DNA from: Novosphingobium sp. Chol11
Lineage (GTDB): Bacteria; Pseudomonadota; Alphaproteobacteria; Sphingomonadales; Sphingomonadaceae
Direction of reading: 5' to 3'
NCBI GenBank assembly: GCA_945906105.1
Contig: CAMDQO010000015.1
Coordinates: forward strand, 1 to 63,340
Length of the DNA: 63,340 bases
Positions 8,590-16,672 of this stretch are shown in pieces. Within the stretch, counting starts at the first letter, position 1; every line of letters starts with the position of its first letter. The notes beneath the pieces were generated by a model, which had not been told where the DNA came from, did not search any database, and saw only the letters and a program-made list of their open reading frames with translations. The position numbers and the translations under genes were made by a program.

Positions 8590-8746
8590 TGCCGTTTGAA
8601 ATCCACTGACGCGTTCACGTCAGGTGGGAACCATGTGTGCCGGACCAAGATCCAACCAGGGACAGCCCCCATTAGGATTAGTTATAGCCTCAGGGATGTT
8701 CTGTCGGTTCGTACCGGGCAGTACCCGTCATGCCTCATGTAGGCCT
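8590..8746 (-). ncRNA. ssrS: 6S RNA (approximate ends)
   Basis: The 200-base gap between zapA and the cyclo-ligase gene is the conserved site of 6S RNA, which binds the sigma-70 RNA polymerase holoenzyme and represses promoters in slow growth. The minus strand contains features seen in alphaproteobacterial 6S RNAs: a central unpaired-looking region (CTATAACTAATCCTAATG) and the 3' stretch GGTTCCCACCTGACG followed by CGTCAGTGG, which pairs with it. Ends are estimated from position only. Confidence 0.65.
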
Positions 8747-8747
8747 C

Positions 8748-9065
8748 TTAACCACCACCCTCAAGGTGCATTGCGCATTTTTCGAGTGCGGCGGCTACTG
8801 ATTCCAGCTTTTCGGCCATTTTGGCATCATCGACCGGGGCCGCTGATGCCGTGCCAGGACTGCGATTACGGGCCTCGTGCAATTCATCGGCGAGGAGCAG
8901 GGAAGCGAAAAGCAGCATACGTGCTTCACTCTGGCCACCCATATCGCCCATGCCGGCGATTTTTTGGTCTATCAGACGGCCAAGCCCGGTGACGTGATCC
9001 TCTTCGCCCGCAGCGCAGGCTACTTTAAAACTACGCCCACCGATTTTGAGATCGACATTGCTCAT
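8748..9065 (-). CDS. zapA: cell division protein ZapA
   Basis: ZapA bundles FtsZ filaments at the division site. The 105-residue protein opens with the typical MSNVDLKIGGRSFKVACA beta hairpin, then EDHVTGLGRLIDQKI and a long helix with RMLLFASLLLADELHEAR, followed by a charged coiled-coil-like tail. Its ATG overlaps the stop of the small upstream gene (ATGA). The order small coiled-coil gene / zapA / 6S RNA / cyclo-ligase is the usual one for the family. Confidence 0.9.
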   Translation of the reverse strand: MSNVDLKIGGRSFKVACAAGEEDHVTGLGRLIDQKIAGMGDMGGQSEARMLLFASLLLADELHEARNRSPGTASAAPVDDAKMAEKLESVAAALEKCAMHLEGGG

Positions 9066-9268
9066 GTCCTGTCTCTCCCGATCAGTGAGTCGCTGCTCCC
9101 GATAAGTGCGTCAAGTTCCTGTAAACTATGCGTCACCGCACCTCGCAGAGCTTCATGCCGTGCGGCAAGAGCACTGTCAGCGTTGGTTCCACGCGCCGCT
9201 GCAGACCCAATTCGGGCCGCTGCCGCCTCTATCCGGGCCAAAGCCTGGTTTACCCGATCCCCCGTCAT
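9062..9268 (-). CDS. small helical protein upstream of zapA, unknown function
   Basis: A 68-residue, alanine-rich protein with heptad-like spacing (VNQALARIEAAAARIGSA, then ALAARHEALRGAVTHSLQELDALI), consistent with one or two amphipathic helices or a coiled coil. No named family is recognised. It overlaps zapA by four bases, so the two are probably translated together; a structural role next to ZapA is inferred from position only. Confidence 0.7.
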   Translation of the reverse strand: MTGDRVNQALARIEAAAARIGSAAARGTNADSALAARHEALRGAVTHSLQELDALIGSSDSLIGRDRT

Positions 9269-9408
9269 TCCGCATGGCTAACCCAAAAATTCGGTTTCCG
9301 GAAGCGGTGATGCACAGGTTACGCAAACTTGACGCGAAGCGGCCTTCCCGCAAAGAGGCCGCATCCCGAATCGACCCACGCGCGAAACCCGCGACGGAGG
9401 CCCTGCAA

Positions 9409-11382
9409 ATGACCCTGAATTCATCCCATCTGGGCCCTATGGCCAATGCCATTCGCGCGCTGTCGATGGACGCGGTGCAGGCCGCCAATAGCGGCCACCC
9501 CGGCATGCCGATGGGCATGGCCGATGTTGCCACGGTGCTTTATTCGCAGTTCCTCAAGTTTGATCCCACCGCACCCAAGTGGGCTGATCGTGATCGTTTT
9601 GTTCTGTCCGCCGGGCATGGTTCGATGCTGGTTTACTCTCTGCTGCAGCTGACCGGCTATGCCTCTCCGACGATGGATGACATCCGTAATTTCCGCCAGC
9701 TTGGCAGTCCTTGCGCCGGGCATCCTGAGAATACCCATATCCCCGGTGTTGAATGCACCACTGGTCCATTAGGTCAGGGACTGGCAATGGCGGTAGGTAT
9801 GGCGATGGCCGAGCGGCATCTGAATGCCCATTTTGGCGATGATCTGGTTGATCACCGCACCTGGGTCGTCGCTGGTGACGGCTGCCTGATGGAAGGCATC
9901 AACCATGAAGCGATCGGCCTTGCCGGGCACCTGAAGCTGGGCCGGATGAACGTGCTGTGGGACGATAATAACATTACTATTGACGGTGCCGCGAGCCTTT
10001 CCACCAGCGAGGATATCCCGGCGCGTTACCGCGCAGCCGGTTGGCACACCGAATCTTGTGATGGTCATGATCCTGCCGATATTGCCCGCGCACTGGCCGC
10101 AGCGCTCGCCGATGACCGTCCGTCCCTCGTTGCCTGCCGCACGATCATCGGCAAGGGCGCTCCTAACAAGCAGGGGACGCATAACGTCCATGGCGCACCG
10201 CTGGGCGGTGAAGAAATCGCTGCTGCTCGCGCAGTGCTGGGCTGGACCGCCGCTCCGTTTGAAATTCCGGCCGATATTCTGGCTGACTGGCGTTCGCTGG
10301 GTGCCAAAGGCGCAGAAGCCCGCACCGCATGGGAAGCGCGTCTTGCCGCCAATGCTCAGGGAGCTGAATTTACGCGCCGCATGGCGGGCGAACTTCCCGC
10401 CGACAAGAGCGCTGCACGTGATTACATGGCCAGTCTGCTTGCCGATCCGCCCAAAGTTGCGACCCGCAAATCGAGCGAAATGGCGCTTGGTGCGCTGACA
10501 GCCGCCATTCCCGAGCTGGTCGGTGGATCGGCTGATCTCACCGGATCCAACCTGACCAAGACTGCCTCCACCTTGCCGTTTACGCCCGATAATTATGGCG
10601 GCCGCTACGTCTATTACGGCATCCGGGAATTCGGAATGGCGGCAGCAATGAACGGCATGGCGCTGCACGGCGGGATTATCCCATATGGCGGCACATTCCT
10701 TGTTTTTGCTGACTATTGCCGCAACGCAATCAGGCTTTCGGCCATCCAGCACGCCCGTGTGGTCTATGTCATGACTCACGATAGCCTTGGCGTGGGTGAG
10801 GATGGCCCTACACACCAGCCTATCGAACACGTCATGAGCCTGCGGGCGATCCCCAATCTACTGGTGTTCCGTCCGGCTGATGCCATTGAGACCGCGGAAA
10901 GCTGGGCATTGGCGCTCAAGCAAAGCAGCCGACCTTCGGTGCTCGCCTTGACCCGCCAGAACCTGCCGCCGTTGCGCACAGATGCGGATATGAAGACCGC
11001 TCGTGGAGCCTATTTGCTCAAACCGGCCCAGGCGGCGCGCAAGGTGGTGCTGGTTGCAACCGGTTCGGAAGTTTCGCTGGCGATGGATGTCGCGGCGGCG
11101 CTTGAGAACAAAGGGATCGGAGCCGACGTCGTCTCGATGCCGTGCTCGGAACTGTTCGACGAGCAGGATGCCGCCTATCGCGCCGATCTGCTGCCAGCTG
11201 ATGCGCTGCGGGTCTCGATAGAGGCAGGGGTAACTCTGGGCTGGCAGAAATATGTCGGAGAAGGGCTGACCGTGGGCATAGACACCTTCGGAGCCTCGGG
11301 CCCGGCAGATCAATTGTTCAAACACTTCGGCTTCTCGGTTGAAGCCATTGTCCCTAAAATTGAAGCCAGACTGGCGATTTAA
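9409..11382 (+). CDS. tkt: transketolase
   Basis: Transketolase moves two-carbon units between sugar phosphates in the pentose phosphate pathway, using thiamine diphosphate. The 657-residue protein shows the N-terminal [14 protein letters not shown], the TPP motif [20 protein letters not shown] with DDNNITIDG, the catalytic region [19 protein letters not shown], and the C-terminal domain. The ATG at 9409 has GGAGG eight bases upstream; the longer open frame from 9106 runs antisense through the small gene at 9062-9268 and is not credible. It leads the tkt-gap-pgk-fba cluster; gap follows after 14 bases. Confidence 0.96.
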   Translation: MTLNSSHLGPMANAIRALSMDAVQAANSGHPGMPMGMADVATVLYSQFLKFDPTAPKWADRDRFVLSAGHGSMLVYSLLQLTGYASPTMDDIRNFRQLGSPCAGHPENTHIPGVECTTGPLGQGLAMAVGMAMAERHLNAHFGDDLVDHRTWVVAGDGCLMEGINHEAIGLAGHLKLGRMNVLWDDNNITIDGAASLSTSEDIPARYRAAGWHTESCDGHDPADIARALAAALADDRPSLVACRTIIGKGAPNKQGTHNVHGAPLGGEEIAAARAVLGWTAAPFEIPADILADWRSLGAKGAEARTAWEARLAANAQGAEFTRRMAGELPADKSAARDYMASLLADPPKVATRKSSEMALGALTAAIPELVGGSADLTGSNLTKTASTLPFTPDNYGGRYVYYGIREFGMAAAMNGMALHGGIIPYGGTFLVFADYCRNAIRLSAIQHARVVYVMTHDSLGVGEDGPTHQPIEHVMSLRAIPNLLVFRPADAIETAESWALALKQSSRPSVLALTRQNLPPLRTDADMKTARGAYLLKPAQAARKVVLVATGSEVSLAMDVAAALENKGIGADVVSMPCSELFDEQDAAYRADLLPADALRVSIEAGVTLGWQKYVGEGLTVGIDTFGASGPADQLFKHFGFSVEAIVPKIEARLAI

Positions 11383-11396
11383 GAGGAGTTTTTCAC

Positions 11397-12404
11397 ATGG
11401 CGACTAAGGTTGCAATCAATGGTTTCGGGCGCATCGGCCGCAATATCGCACGCGCCATACTTGAGCGTCCCGATTGCGGGCTTGAGCTCGTTTCGATCAA
11501 CGATCTGGCCGATGCCGCTTCGAACGCGCTGTTGTTCAAGCGCGATTCGGTCCACGGCCCGTTCAGCGGTTCGGTTGAAGTTGATGGCAATGACCTGATC
11601 ATCAACGGCAAACGCGTCCATGTGACGGCCGAGCGTGATCCGGCTAACTTGCCGCATGCCGCCAACGGCATCGACATCGCGCTGGAATGCACCGGTTTCT
11701 TCACCAACCGCGCGGGCGGCCAGAAGCATCTGGATGCCGGTGCCAAGCGCGTGCTGATCTCGGCTCCCGGCAAGGAAGTCGATCTCACGGTCGTTTTTGG
11801 CGTCAACCATGACAAGCTGACCGCCGATCACAAGATCGTCTCCAACGCCTCATGCACCACCAACTGCCTGGCGCCCTTCGCCAAGGTGCTGAACGACGCC
11901 ATCGGCATCGAACGCGGTCTGATGACCACGATCCACGCCTATACCAACGATCAGAAGATCCTCGATCAGATCCACGAAGATCCCCGCCGCGCCCGCGCTG
12001 CCGGGATGTCGATGATCCCGACCACCACCGGTGCTGCCCGCGCCGTGGGTGAAGTGCTGCCCGAACTGAAAGGCAAGCTTGATGGTTCAGCCATCCGCGT
12101 TCCCACGCCGAACGTCTCGGTGGTTGACCTGACATTCACGCCCAAGCGCGACACCACGGTTGAGGAAGTCAATGGCCTGCTCAAAGCCGCTTCGGAGGGT
12201 TTTCTCAAGGGCGTTTTGGGCTATTCGGACGAGCCACTGGTTTCGATTGACTACAACCACGATGCCCACAGCTCGACCATCGACAGCCTCGAGACTTCGG
12301 TGCTCGAAGGCAAGCTGGTGCGTGTGCTCAGCTGGTATGACAACGAATGGGGCTTCTCCAACCGCATGGTCGATACGGCTGGCGCGATGGGTAAGTTGAT
12401 CTGA
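11397..12404 (+). CDS. gap: glyceraldehyde-3-phosphate dehydrogenase, type I
   Basis: The enzyme oxidises glyceraldehyde 3-phosphate with NAD and phosphate. The 335-residue protein has the nucleotide-binding [14 protein letters not shown] at residues 7-20, catalytic Cys about 153 in [12 protein letters not shown], and the conserved [14 protein letters not shown] near the end. The Asp at about residue 35 (SINDLAD) suggests NAD preference. AGGAG precedes the start. It lies in an operon between tkt and pgk. Confidence 0.97.
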   Translation: MATKVAINGFGRIGRNIARAILERPDCGLELVSINDLADAASNALLFKRDSVHGPFSGSVEVDGNDLIINGKRVHVTAERDPANLPHAANGIDIALECTGFFTNRAGGQKHLDAGAKRVLISAPGKEVDLTVVFGVNHDKLTADHKIVSNASCTTNCLAPFAKVLNDAIGIERGLMTTIHAYTNDQKILDQIHEDPRRARAAGMSMIPTTTGAARAVGEVLPELKGKLDGSAIRVPTPNVSVVDLTFTPKRDTTVEEVNGLLKAASEGFLKGVLGYSDEPLVSIDYNHDAHSSTIDSLETSVLEGKLVRVLSWYDNEWGFSNRMVDTAGAMGKLI

Positions 12405-12415
12405 GGAACTGAGCG

Positions 12416-13615
12416 ATGACGAAGTTCCGCACGCTGGATGATCTGAGTGATGTGACCGGAAAGGTCGCACTGGTCCGGGTCGATCTCAATCTGCCGATGC
12501 AGGATGGGACTGTCACTGATGACACGCGCGTGCGGGCTTCGGCTCCGACAATCCTTGAACTGGCCGACAAGGGCGCAAAAGTGCTGCTGCTGGCGCATTT
12601 CGGCCGGCCCAAGGGTGATCGCGTCTCCACGCAGTCGCTCAGCATGGTGATTGATACGGTGCAGGCTGTGCTCGGACGCGAAGTCATGTTCTGCCCGGAA
12701 ATTGCCGGGCCGGTGGTCAAACAAACCGTCGGCATCCTGCGCGCGGGCGACATCGCCGTGCTGGAAAACACGCGGTTCTGGAAGGGCGAGGAAGCCAACG
12801 ATCCCGAACTGGTTAAGGCCATCGCCGCCAACGCGGACTTCTTCGTCAACGATGCGTTCTCCGCCGCGCACCGCGCCCATGCCACCACAGAGGGGCTGGC
12901 CCACGTGCTGCCCGCCTATGCTGGCCGGTCGATGCAGGCCGAGCTTGAAGCGCTGGGCAAGGCGCTTGATGCTCCCGAAAAGCCGGTAGCTGCCTTGGTG
13001 GGCGGGGCCAAGGTTTCCAGCAAGCTAGAAGTGCTCAAGCATCTGGTCAGCAAGGTCGATCATCTGATCATCGGCGGCGGCATGGCGAACACCTTTCTTG
13101 CCGCCAACGATGTCGATGTCGGCAAATCGCTGTGCGAGCATGAATTGAAAGCCACGGTGCTCGAAATTCTGGAAGCCGCAGAGAAGGCCGGTTGCACCGT
13201 CCATCTGCCTTACGATGTCGTGGTTTCCAAGGAATTTGCCGCCAATCCGGCGTCCTTGCGCATCTGCAACGTCCATGAAGTCGCCGCTGACGAGATGATC
13301 CTCGACGTCGGGCCGCAAGCGGTTGAATCGCTCGGTGATGTGCTCAAGACCTGCAAGACGCTGGTGTGGAATGGCCCGATGGGTGCGTTCGAGACCGAGC
13401 CCTTTGACAAGGCCACCGTCGCACTGGCGCGCATGGCAGCGGCACTCACCCGCGAAGGCTCGCTGGTTTCGGTTGCGGGTGGCGGTGATACCGTTGCCGC
13501 GTTGAACCATGCAGGTGTTGCAGCTGACTTCAGCTATATCTCCACCGCAGGCGGTGCCTTCCTTGAGTGGATGGAAGGCAAGGAACTTCCTGGTGTGCGC
13601 GCCTTGAATGTTTAA
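12416..13615 (+). CDS. pgk: phosphoglycerate kinase
   Basis: Pgk transfers phosphate between 1,3-bisphosphoglycerate and ADP. The 399-residue protein shows RVDLNLPMQDG (20-30), LLLAHFGRPKGD, the central VNDAFSAAHRAHATTEG, ALVGGAKVSSKL, the nucleotide-binding VWNGPMGAFETEPFDKAT and the terminal VAGGGDTVAAL. It starts 11 bases after gap with GAGGA as ribosome site. The stop TAA at 13613-13615 is followed directly by the toxin-antitoxin pair. Confidence 0.97.
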   Translation: MTKFRTLDDLSDVTGKVALVRVDLNLPMQDGTVTDDTRVRASAPTILELADKGAKVLLLAHFGRPKGDRVSTQSLSMVIDTVQAVLGREVMFCPEIAGPVVKQTVGILRAGDIAVLENTRFWKGEEANDPELVKAIAANADFFVNDAFSAAHRAHATTEGLAHVLPAYAGRSMQAELEALGKALDAPEKPVAALVGGAKVSSKLEVLKHLVSKVDHLIIGGGMANTFLAANDVDVGKSLCEHELKATVLEILEAAEKAGCTVHLPYDVVVSKEFAANPASLRICNVHEVAADEMILDVGPQAVESLGDVLKTCKTLVWNGPMGAFETEPFDKATVALARMAAALTREGSLVSVAGGGDTVAALNHAGVAADFSYISTAGGAFLEWMEGKELPGVRALNV

Positions 13616-13655
13616 CAATTTGCCACTATGTTAATCGTATTCGTAGGAGCTAAAT

Positions 13656-13865
13656 ATGCTTGGAATACGATTGAAGCCTAGTGAAGACGAGCAACTTGCC
13701 CGTCATGCACGCGCTATTGGCAAGCCCAAGAGCGCTGTTGCCCGCGATCTGATCATGCGTGGTCTTGAGCGAGAAAGCCTTGCTGCAGAGATGTATCGAA
13801 CGGCGATGATCCTTGCGAAAAATGATCGAGAAGAAGATTATACCGAAAGCGATATGGATGAGTGA
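13656..13865 (+). CDS. ribbon-helix-helix antitoxin
   Basis: A 69-residue protein with a likely ribbon-helix-helix DNA-binding N-terminus (MLGIRLKPSEDEQLARHARA, then KPKSAVARDLIMRGL) and an acidic C-terminal tail (KNDREEDYTESDMDE) suited to wrapping the toxin. As in other type II systems it should neutralise the toxin and repress its own promoter. It precedes and overlaps the MazF-like gene by eight bases. AGGAG lies seven bases upstream of the start. Confidence 0.82.
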   Translation: MLGIRLKPSEDEQLARHARAIGKPKSAVARDLIMRGLERESLAAEMYRTAMILAKNDREEDYTESDMDE

Positions 13866-14193
13866 TCTCTCTCGCGGGGATGTCGTTTATTATGGCGAAC
13901 GCGGCGAGTATTCAGGAAAGCTGCGGCCGGGAGTTATCATTCAACATCAATCGACGCTTGCTGAGGCACCATCCATAACAATTTGCGGCATAACCAGCAC
14001 GCCAATTCCCACGAATGCAGCTCGTGTCCCGGTTTCGCCTTCCGACGGCAATGGTTTGAAATTGCCTTCGTTTGTTATGGTGGACAAGGTCGCGTCGATT
14101 AACAGGAGCCGAATCCGTCAGGTTTTTGGGCACTTATCCTTGGATGAATTGCATCTGGTTGACCAAGCTTTGCGTCGCTGGCTCGATCTGTAA
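13858..14193 (+). CDS. MazF/PemK-family toxin, endoribonuclease
   Basis: The 111-residue product fits the MazF/PemK/CcdB fold, RNA-cleaving toxins of type II systems: DLSRGDVVYYGE at the N-terminus, KLRPGVIIQH (the conserved RP-V-I-Q strand), CGITSTPIPT, PSFVMVDKVASI and a closing helix LSLDELHLVDQALRRWLDL. The start at 13858 overlaps the antitoxin stop; an in-frame start at 13813 lies inside the antitoxin. Target RNA sequence cannot be read from the protein. The pair interrupts an otherwise glycolytic gene row. Confidence 0.85.
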   Translation: MSDLSRGDVVYYGERGEYSGKLRPGVIIQHQSTLAEAPSITICGITSTPIPTNAARVPVSPSDGNGLKLPSFVMVDKVASINRSRIRQVFGHLSLDELHLVDQALRRWLDL

Positions 14194-14278
14194 TTATCAA
14201 TTTCTGAACGGTTGCGTTCCTGCGCGCCAAGGTTATAGCGCGGCCATTCACATACGTATGCAATCACAGGAATTGACG

Positions 14279-15178
14279 ATGAACTCTTCGGAAATGACCG
14301 CCAAGATGGCCGCCGGAAACGGCTTTATTGCAGCGCTGGACCAATCGGGCGGTTCAACCCCCAAGGCGCTCGCTGGCTATGGCATCGAGGCAGATGCCTG
14401 GTCGACCGAAGAAGAAATGTACGGCCTGATCCATGATATGCGCAGCCGCATCATCCGCTCTGCTGCTTTCACTGGCGAGAAGGTGATCGGCGCGATCCTG
14501 TTTGAGCGTACGATGGACGGCACCGTTGATGGCAAGACCACCCCGCAGGCGCTGATCGCCAAGGGTGTTGTTCCCTTTATCAAGATCGACAAGGGTCTGG
14601 AAGACGAGGCGAACGGCGTCCAACTGATGAAGCCGATGCCCGAGCTTGATGCGCTGCTGGCGAAGTCCAAGGCGCTGGGTGTATTTGGCACCAAGGAACG
14701 CTCGGTGATCAATTCGGCCAATGCTGAAGGCATCGCCGCCATTGTTGCCCAGCAGTTCGAAATTGGCCGTCATGTACTCAAGGCTGGCATGATGCCGATG
14801 CTGGAACCCGAGATCAACATCAAGAGTGAGACGCGCGCCGAATGCGATGCGATCATGCTGGCGGAAATTCACAAGAACCTTGATGCACTGGAAGATGGCA
14901 TTCAGGTGATGCTCAAGCTGAGCCTGCCGGTGGTTCCGGGCACGTTTGATGCACTGACAGATCACCCCAAGGTGCTGCGCGTTGTGGCACTTTCGGGCGG
15001 CTACAAGCGCCCTGAAGCCTGCGTGGAGCTATCCAAGAACAAGGGCGTCATCGCCAGCTTCAGCCGCGCTCTGCTCGAAGATCTGCGTGCGCCGATGAGC
15101 GATGCCGAGTTCGATGCTTCGCTGGGCGGCGCGATTGACGATATTCACAAGGGATCGACCCAGAAGGTCGCTGCCTGA
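14279..15178 (+). CDS. fba: fructose-bisphosphate aldolase, class I
   Basis: The enzyme cleaves fructose 1,6-bisphosphate to the two triose phosphates through a Schiff-base lysine. The 299-residue protein has ALDQSGGSTPKALAGYG (21-37), ILFERTMDGTVDG, VPFIKIDKGLEDE, a MLEPEINIKS strand and the phosphate-binding VALSGGYKRPEAC, all of class I bacterial type. I chose the ATG at 14279 with AGGA about eight bases before it; the longer frame from 14072 overlaps the toxin gene. A terminator follows at 15207-15240. Confidence 0.94.
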   Translation: MNSSEMTAKMAAGNGFIAALDQSGGSTPKALAGYGIEADAWSTEEEMYGLIHDMRSRIIRSAAFTGEKVIGAILFERTMDGTVDGKTTPQALIAKGVVPFIKIDKGLEDEANGVQLMKPMPELDALLAKSKALGVFGTKERSVINSANAEGIAAIVAQQFEIGRHVLKAGMMPMLEPEINIKSETRAECDAIMLAEIHKNLDALEDGIQVMLKLSLPVVPGTFDALTDHPKVLRVVALSGGYKRPEACVELSKNKGVIASFSRALLEDLRAPMSDAEFDASLGGAIDDIHKGSTQKVAA

Positions 15179-15206
15179 TTTCAGCCATATGAATTGGAGA
15201 GGACGG

Positions 15207-15240
15207 CGCCGGTCATCCGCAGAGGTGGCCGGCGTTTTCT
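15207..15240 (+). terminator. rho-independent terminator after fba
   Basis: CGCCGGTCATCC pairs with GGTGGCCGGCG (allowing G-U pairs) around a GCAGA-like loop and is followed by TTTTCTTGTTT. It closes the tkt-gap-pgk-fba row. Confidence 0.8.
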
Positions 15241-15264
15241 TGTTTAACATAGAGCCACAAAATC

Positions 15265-15428
15265 CGTTCGTCCCGAGCGAAGTCGAGGGGGCCGAGCAAA
15301 GTCGAGGGGGCCGAGCAAAGTCGAGGGGGCCGAGCAAAGTCGAGGGGGCCGAGCAAAGTCGAGACCTGCAACGCTGAAGTTCTCGGCTTCGCTCGAACGA
15401 TTCCCTCGACTTCGCTCGGGACGAACGG
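15265..15428. repeat. long inverted repeat with inner 19-bp tandem repeats
   Basis: The outer arms read CGTTCGTCCCGAGCGAAG on the left and its complement CTTCGCTCGGGACGAACG on the right. Inside, the unit CCGAGCAAAGTCGAGGGGG occurs three times (15292-15348) plus a partial fourth copy to 15363, then a smaller inverted piece (TCTCGGCTTCGCTCGAACGA). The same family occurs at 50261-50370. There are no spacers, so it is not CRISPR. Confidence 0.9.
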
Positions 15429-15448
15429 ACTTGAGTTACGGAAAGACT

Positions 15449-15817
15449 CTAACGATAGCTGAAGTGCAGCCTGTAATCGGCGCGCGCTGGCCGGTCGTTG
15501 GTCATGAAGCTTTCAGGCCGGACTGAATCCAGCACCAGTTCACCACCGGAAATGCGAAATGGTTCGCCAGAAATCAGCTTTGCAGTAGTGCGCCTGCCAT
15601 CAGCCCACAACGTTGCCGTGATCACTACTCGGCCAGCCCAGACGCAGCGCGCATTCATCGGGCAGCGGCTGTCCTCAACCAGGCTGTCGGGCCGCACGAC
15701 GACTGGCCCGGCACGGGTTGCTTCGCCGAAGTGCGTCCACTGGTCTCCGCTTGGTTGAGGCATGGTGGCACAACCGGCAAGTGACAGGGCGATTGGCAAT
15801 AGGATAATCTTCTTCAT
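15449..15817 (-). CDS. lipoprotein of unknown function
   Basis: A 122-residue protein with a lipoprotein signal (MKKIILLPIALSLAGCATMP; lipobox LAGC, lipidated Cys 16). The mature part is beta-rich and carries a cysteine pair (SRCPMNARCVW) that could form a disulfide. The start at 15817 has AGGGG upstream; the longer frame from 15907 would overlap thiE and bury the signal. The family resembles small exported proteins common in sphingomonads, function unknown. It is divergent from thiE. Confidence 0.78.
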   Translation of the reverse strand: MKKIILLPIALSLAGCATMPQPSGDQWTHFGEATRAGPVVVRPDSLVEDSRCPMNARCVWAGRVVITATLWADGRRTTAKLISGEPFRISGGELVLDSVRPESFMTNDRPARADYRLHFSYR

Positions 15818-15896
15818 GGCTACCCCTCGTGCATTGATGCGAATGAACGGTGCCCGAACGCTTGGCGCGGGACACCATGCAGGATAGAGCGCAGTC

Positions 15897-16610
15897 ATGG
15901 CTGACATTGCAAAGACCCTACTCTACCTTATCTCAACGCCTGAAGTGGGTGGATTGTTCCCCGAGCGACTTGAACGTGCGCTTGCTGCCGGGCCGGTGGC
16001 CGCTTTCCAGTTCAGGGTGAAAGGAATCGACGATCATCAGGCGGCACTGCTGGCTGAACCACTTCAGCGCATCTGCGCGGCCCGCGATGTGGCCTTCATC
16101 GTCAATGATTCGATCAGCCTCGCCAAACGGCTGGGCGCAGATGGCGTGCATCTGGGGCAAGGCGACGGCGATCTGGCCGAAGCACGGGCCTATCTCGGCC
16201 GAGAGATGCAGATCGGCGTGACTTGTCATGACAGCCGCCATCTCGCACTCGAAGCCGGTGAGGCCGGGGCCGACTATGTCGCTTTCGGTGCTTTCTTCCC
16301 CTCCTCCACCAAAGCGGTCAGCCATGTGGCAAAGCCCGCGCTGCTGCGCTGGTGGCATGTCTGGTCTGAACTGCCATCGGTGGCGATTGGCGGCATAACG
16401 CTCGCCAATGCGGCTTCGCTGATTGAAGCAGGTGCCGATTTTCTCGCGGTTTCAGGCGGCGTCTGGAACCACCCGCAAGGCGAAGTGGCGGCTGTTGAAG
16501 GGTTCACCAAGCTGCTTGATCAGCACCGCACTTTTGATCCACGAGAAGCCGATCTTGCCGCGATCATGGAAGACCTTGGCGAGCCGCTGATGGGGGAAGA
16601 GGACGCCTGA
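15897..16610 (+). CDS. thiE: thiamine phosphate synthase
   Basis: ThiE joins the pyrimidine and thiazole halves of thiamine to give thiamine phosphate. The 237-residue TIM-barrel protein shows AFQFRVKG, FIVNDSISLAKRLGADGVHLGQGD (diphosphate/pyrimidine binding), GVTCHDSRHLALEAGEAGADYVAFGAFFPS and the phosphate loop VAIGGITLANA. It is slightly longer than E. coli ThiE because of a C-terminal acidic extension. Its product supports the TPP enzymes in this window (Bkd E1, transketolase, IlvB), though no co-regulation or TPP riboswitch is visible upstream. Confidence 0.88.
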   Translation: MADIAKTLLYLISTPEVGGLFPERLERALAAGPVAAFQFRVKGIDDHQAALLAEPLQRICAARDVAFIVNDSISLAKRLGADGVHLGQGDGDLAEARAYLGREMQIGVTCHDSRHLALEAGEAGADYVAFGAFFPSSTKAVSHVAKPALLRWWHVWSELPSVAIGGITLANAASLIEAGADFLAVSGGVWNHPQGEVAAVEGFTKLLDQHRTFDPREADLAAIMEDLGEPLMGEEDA

Positions 16611-16672
16611 TTTCCCTTTGCTTAAGGCTTGTGCCATCCTCTGATTCGATCCCATAGATGAAGGCGAAGACG

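Noticed and set aside
9769..10830. 353-codon minus frame inside tkt
   Set aside because: Antisense shadow of a gene with full transketolase motifs.
15292..15363. Tandem repeats as a possible CRISPR array
   Set aside because: The 19-bp units are contiguous, with no spacers between them and no cas genes near.
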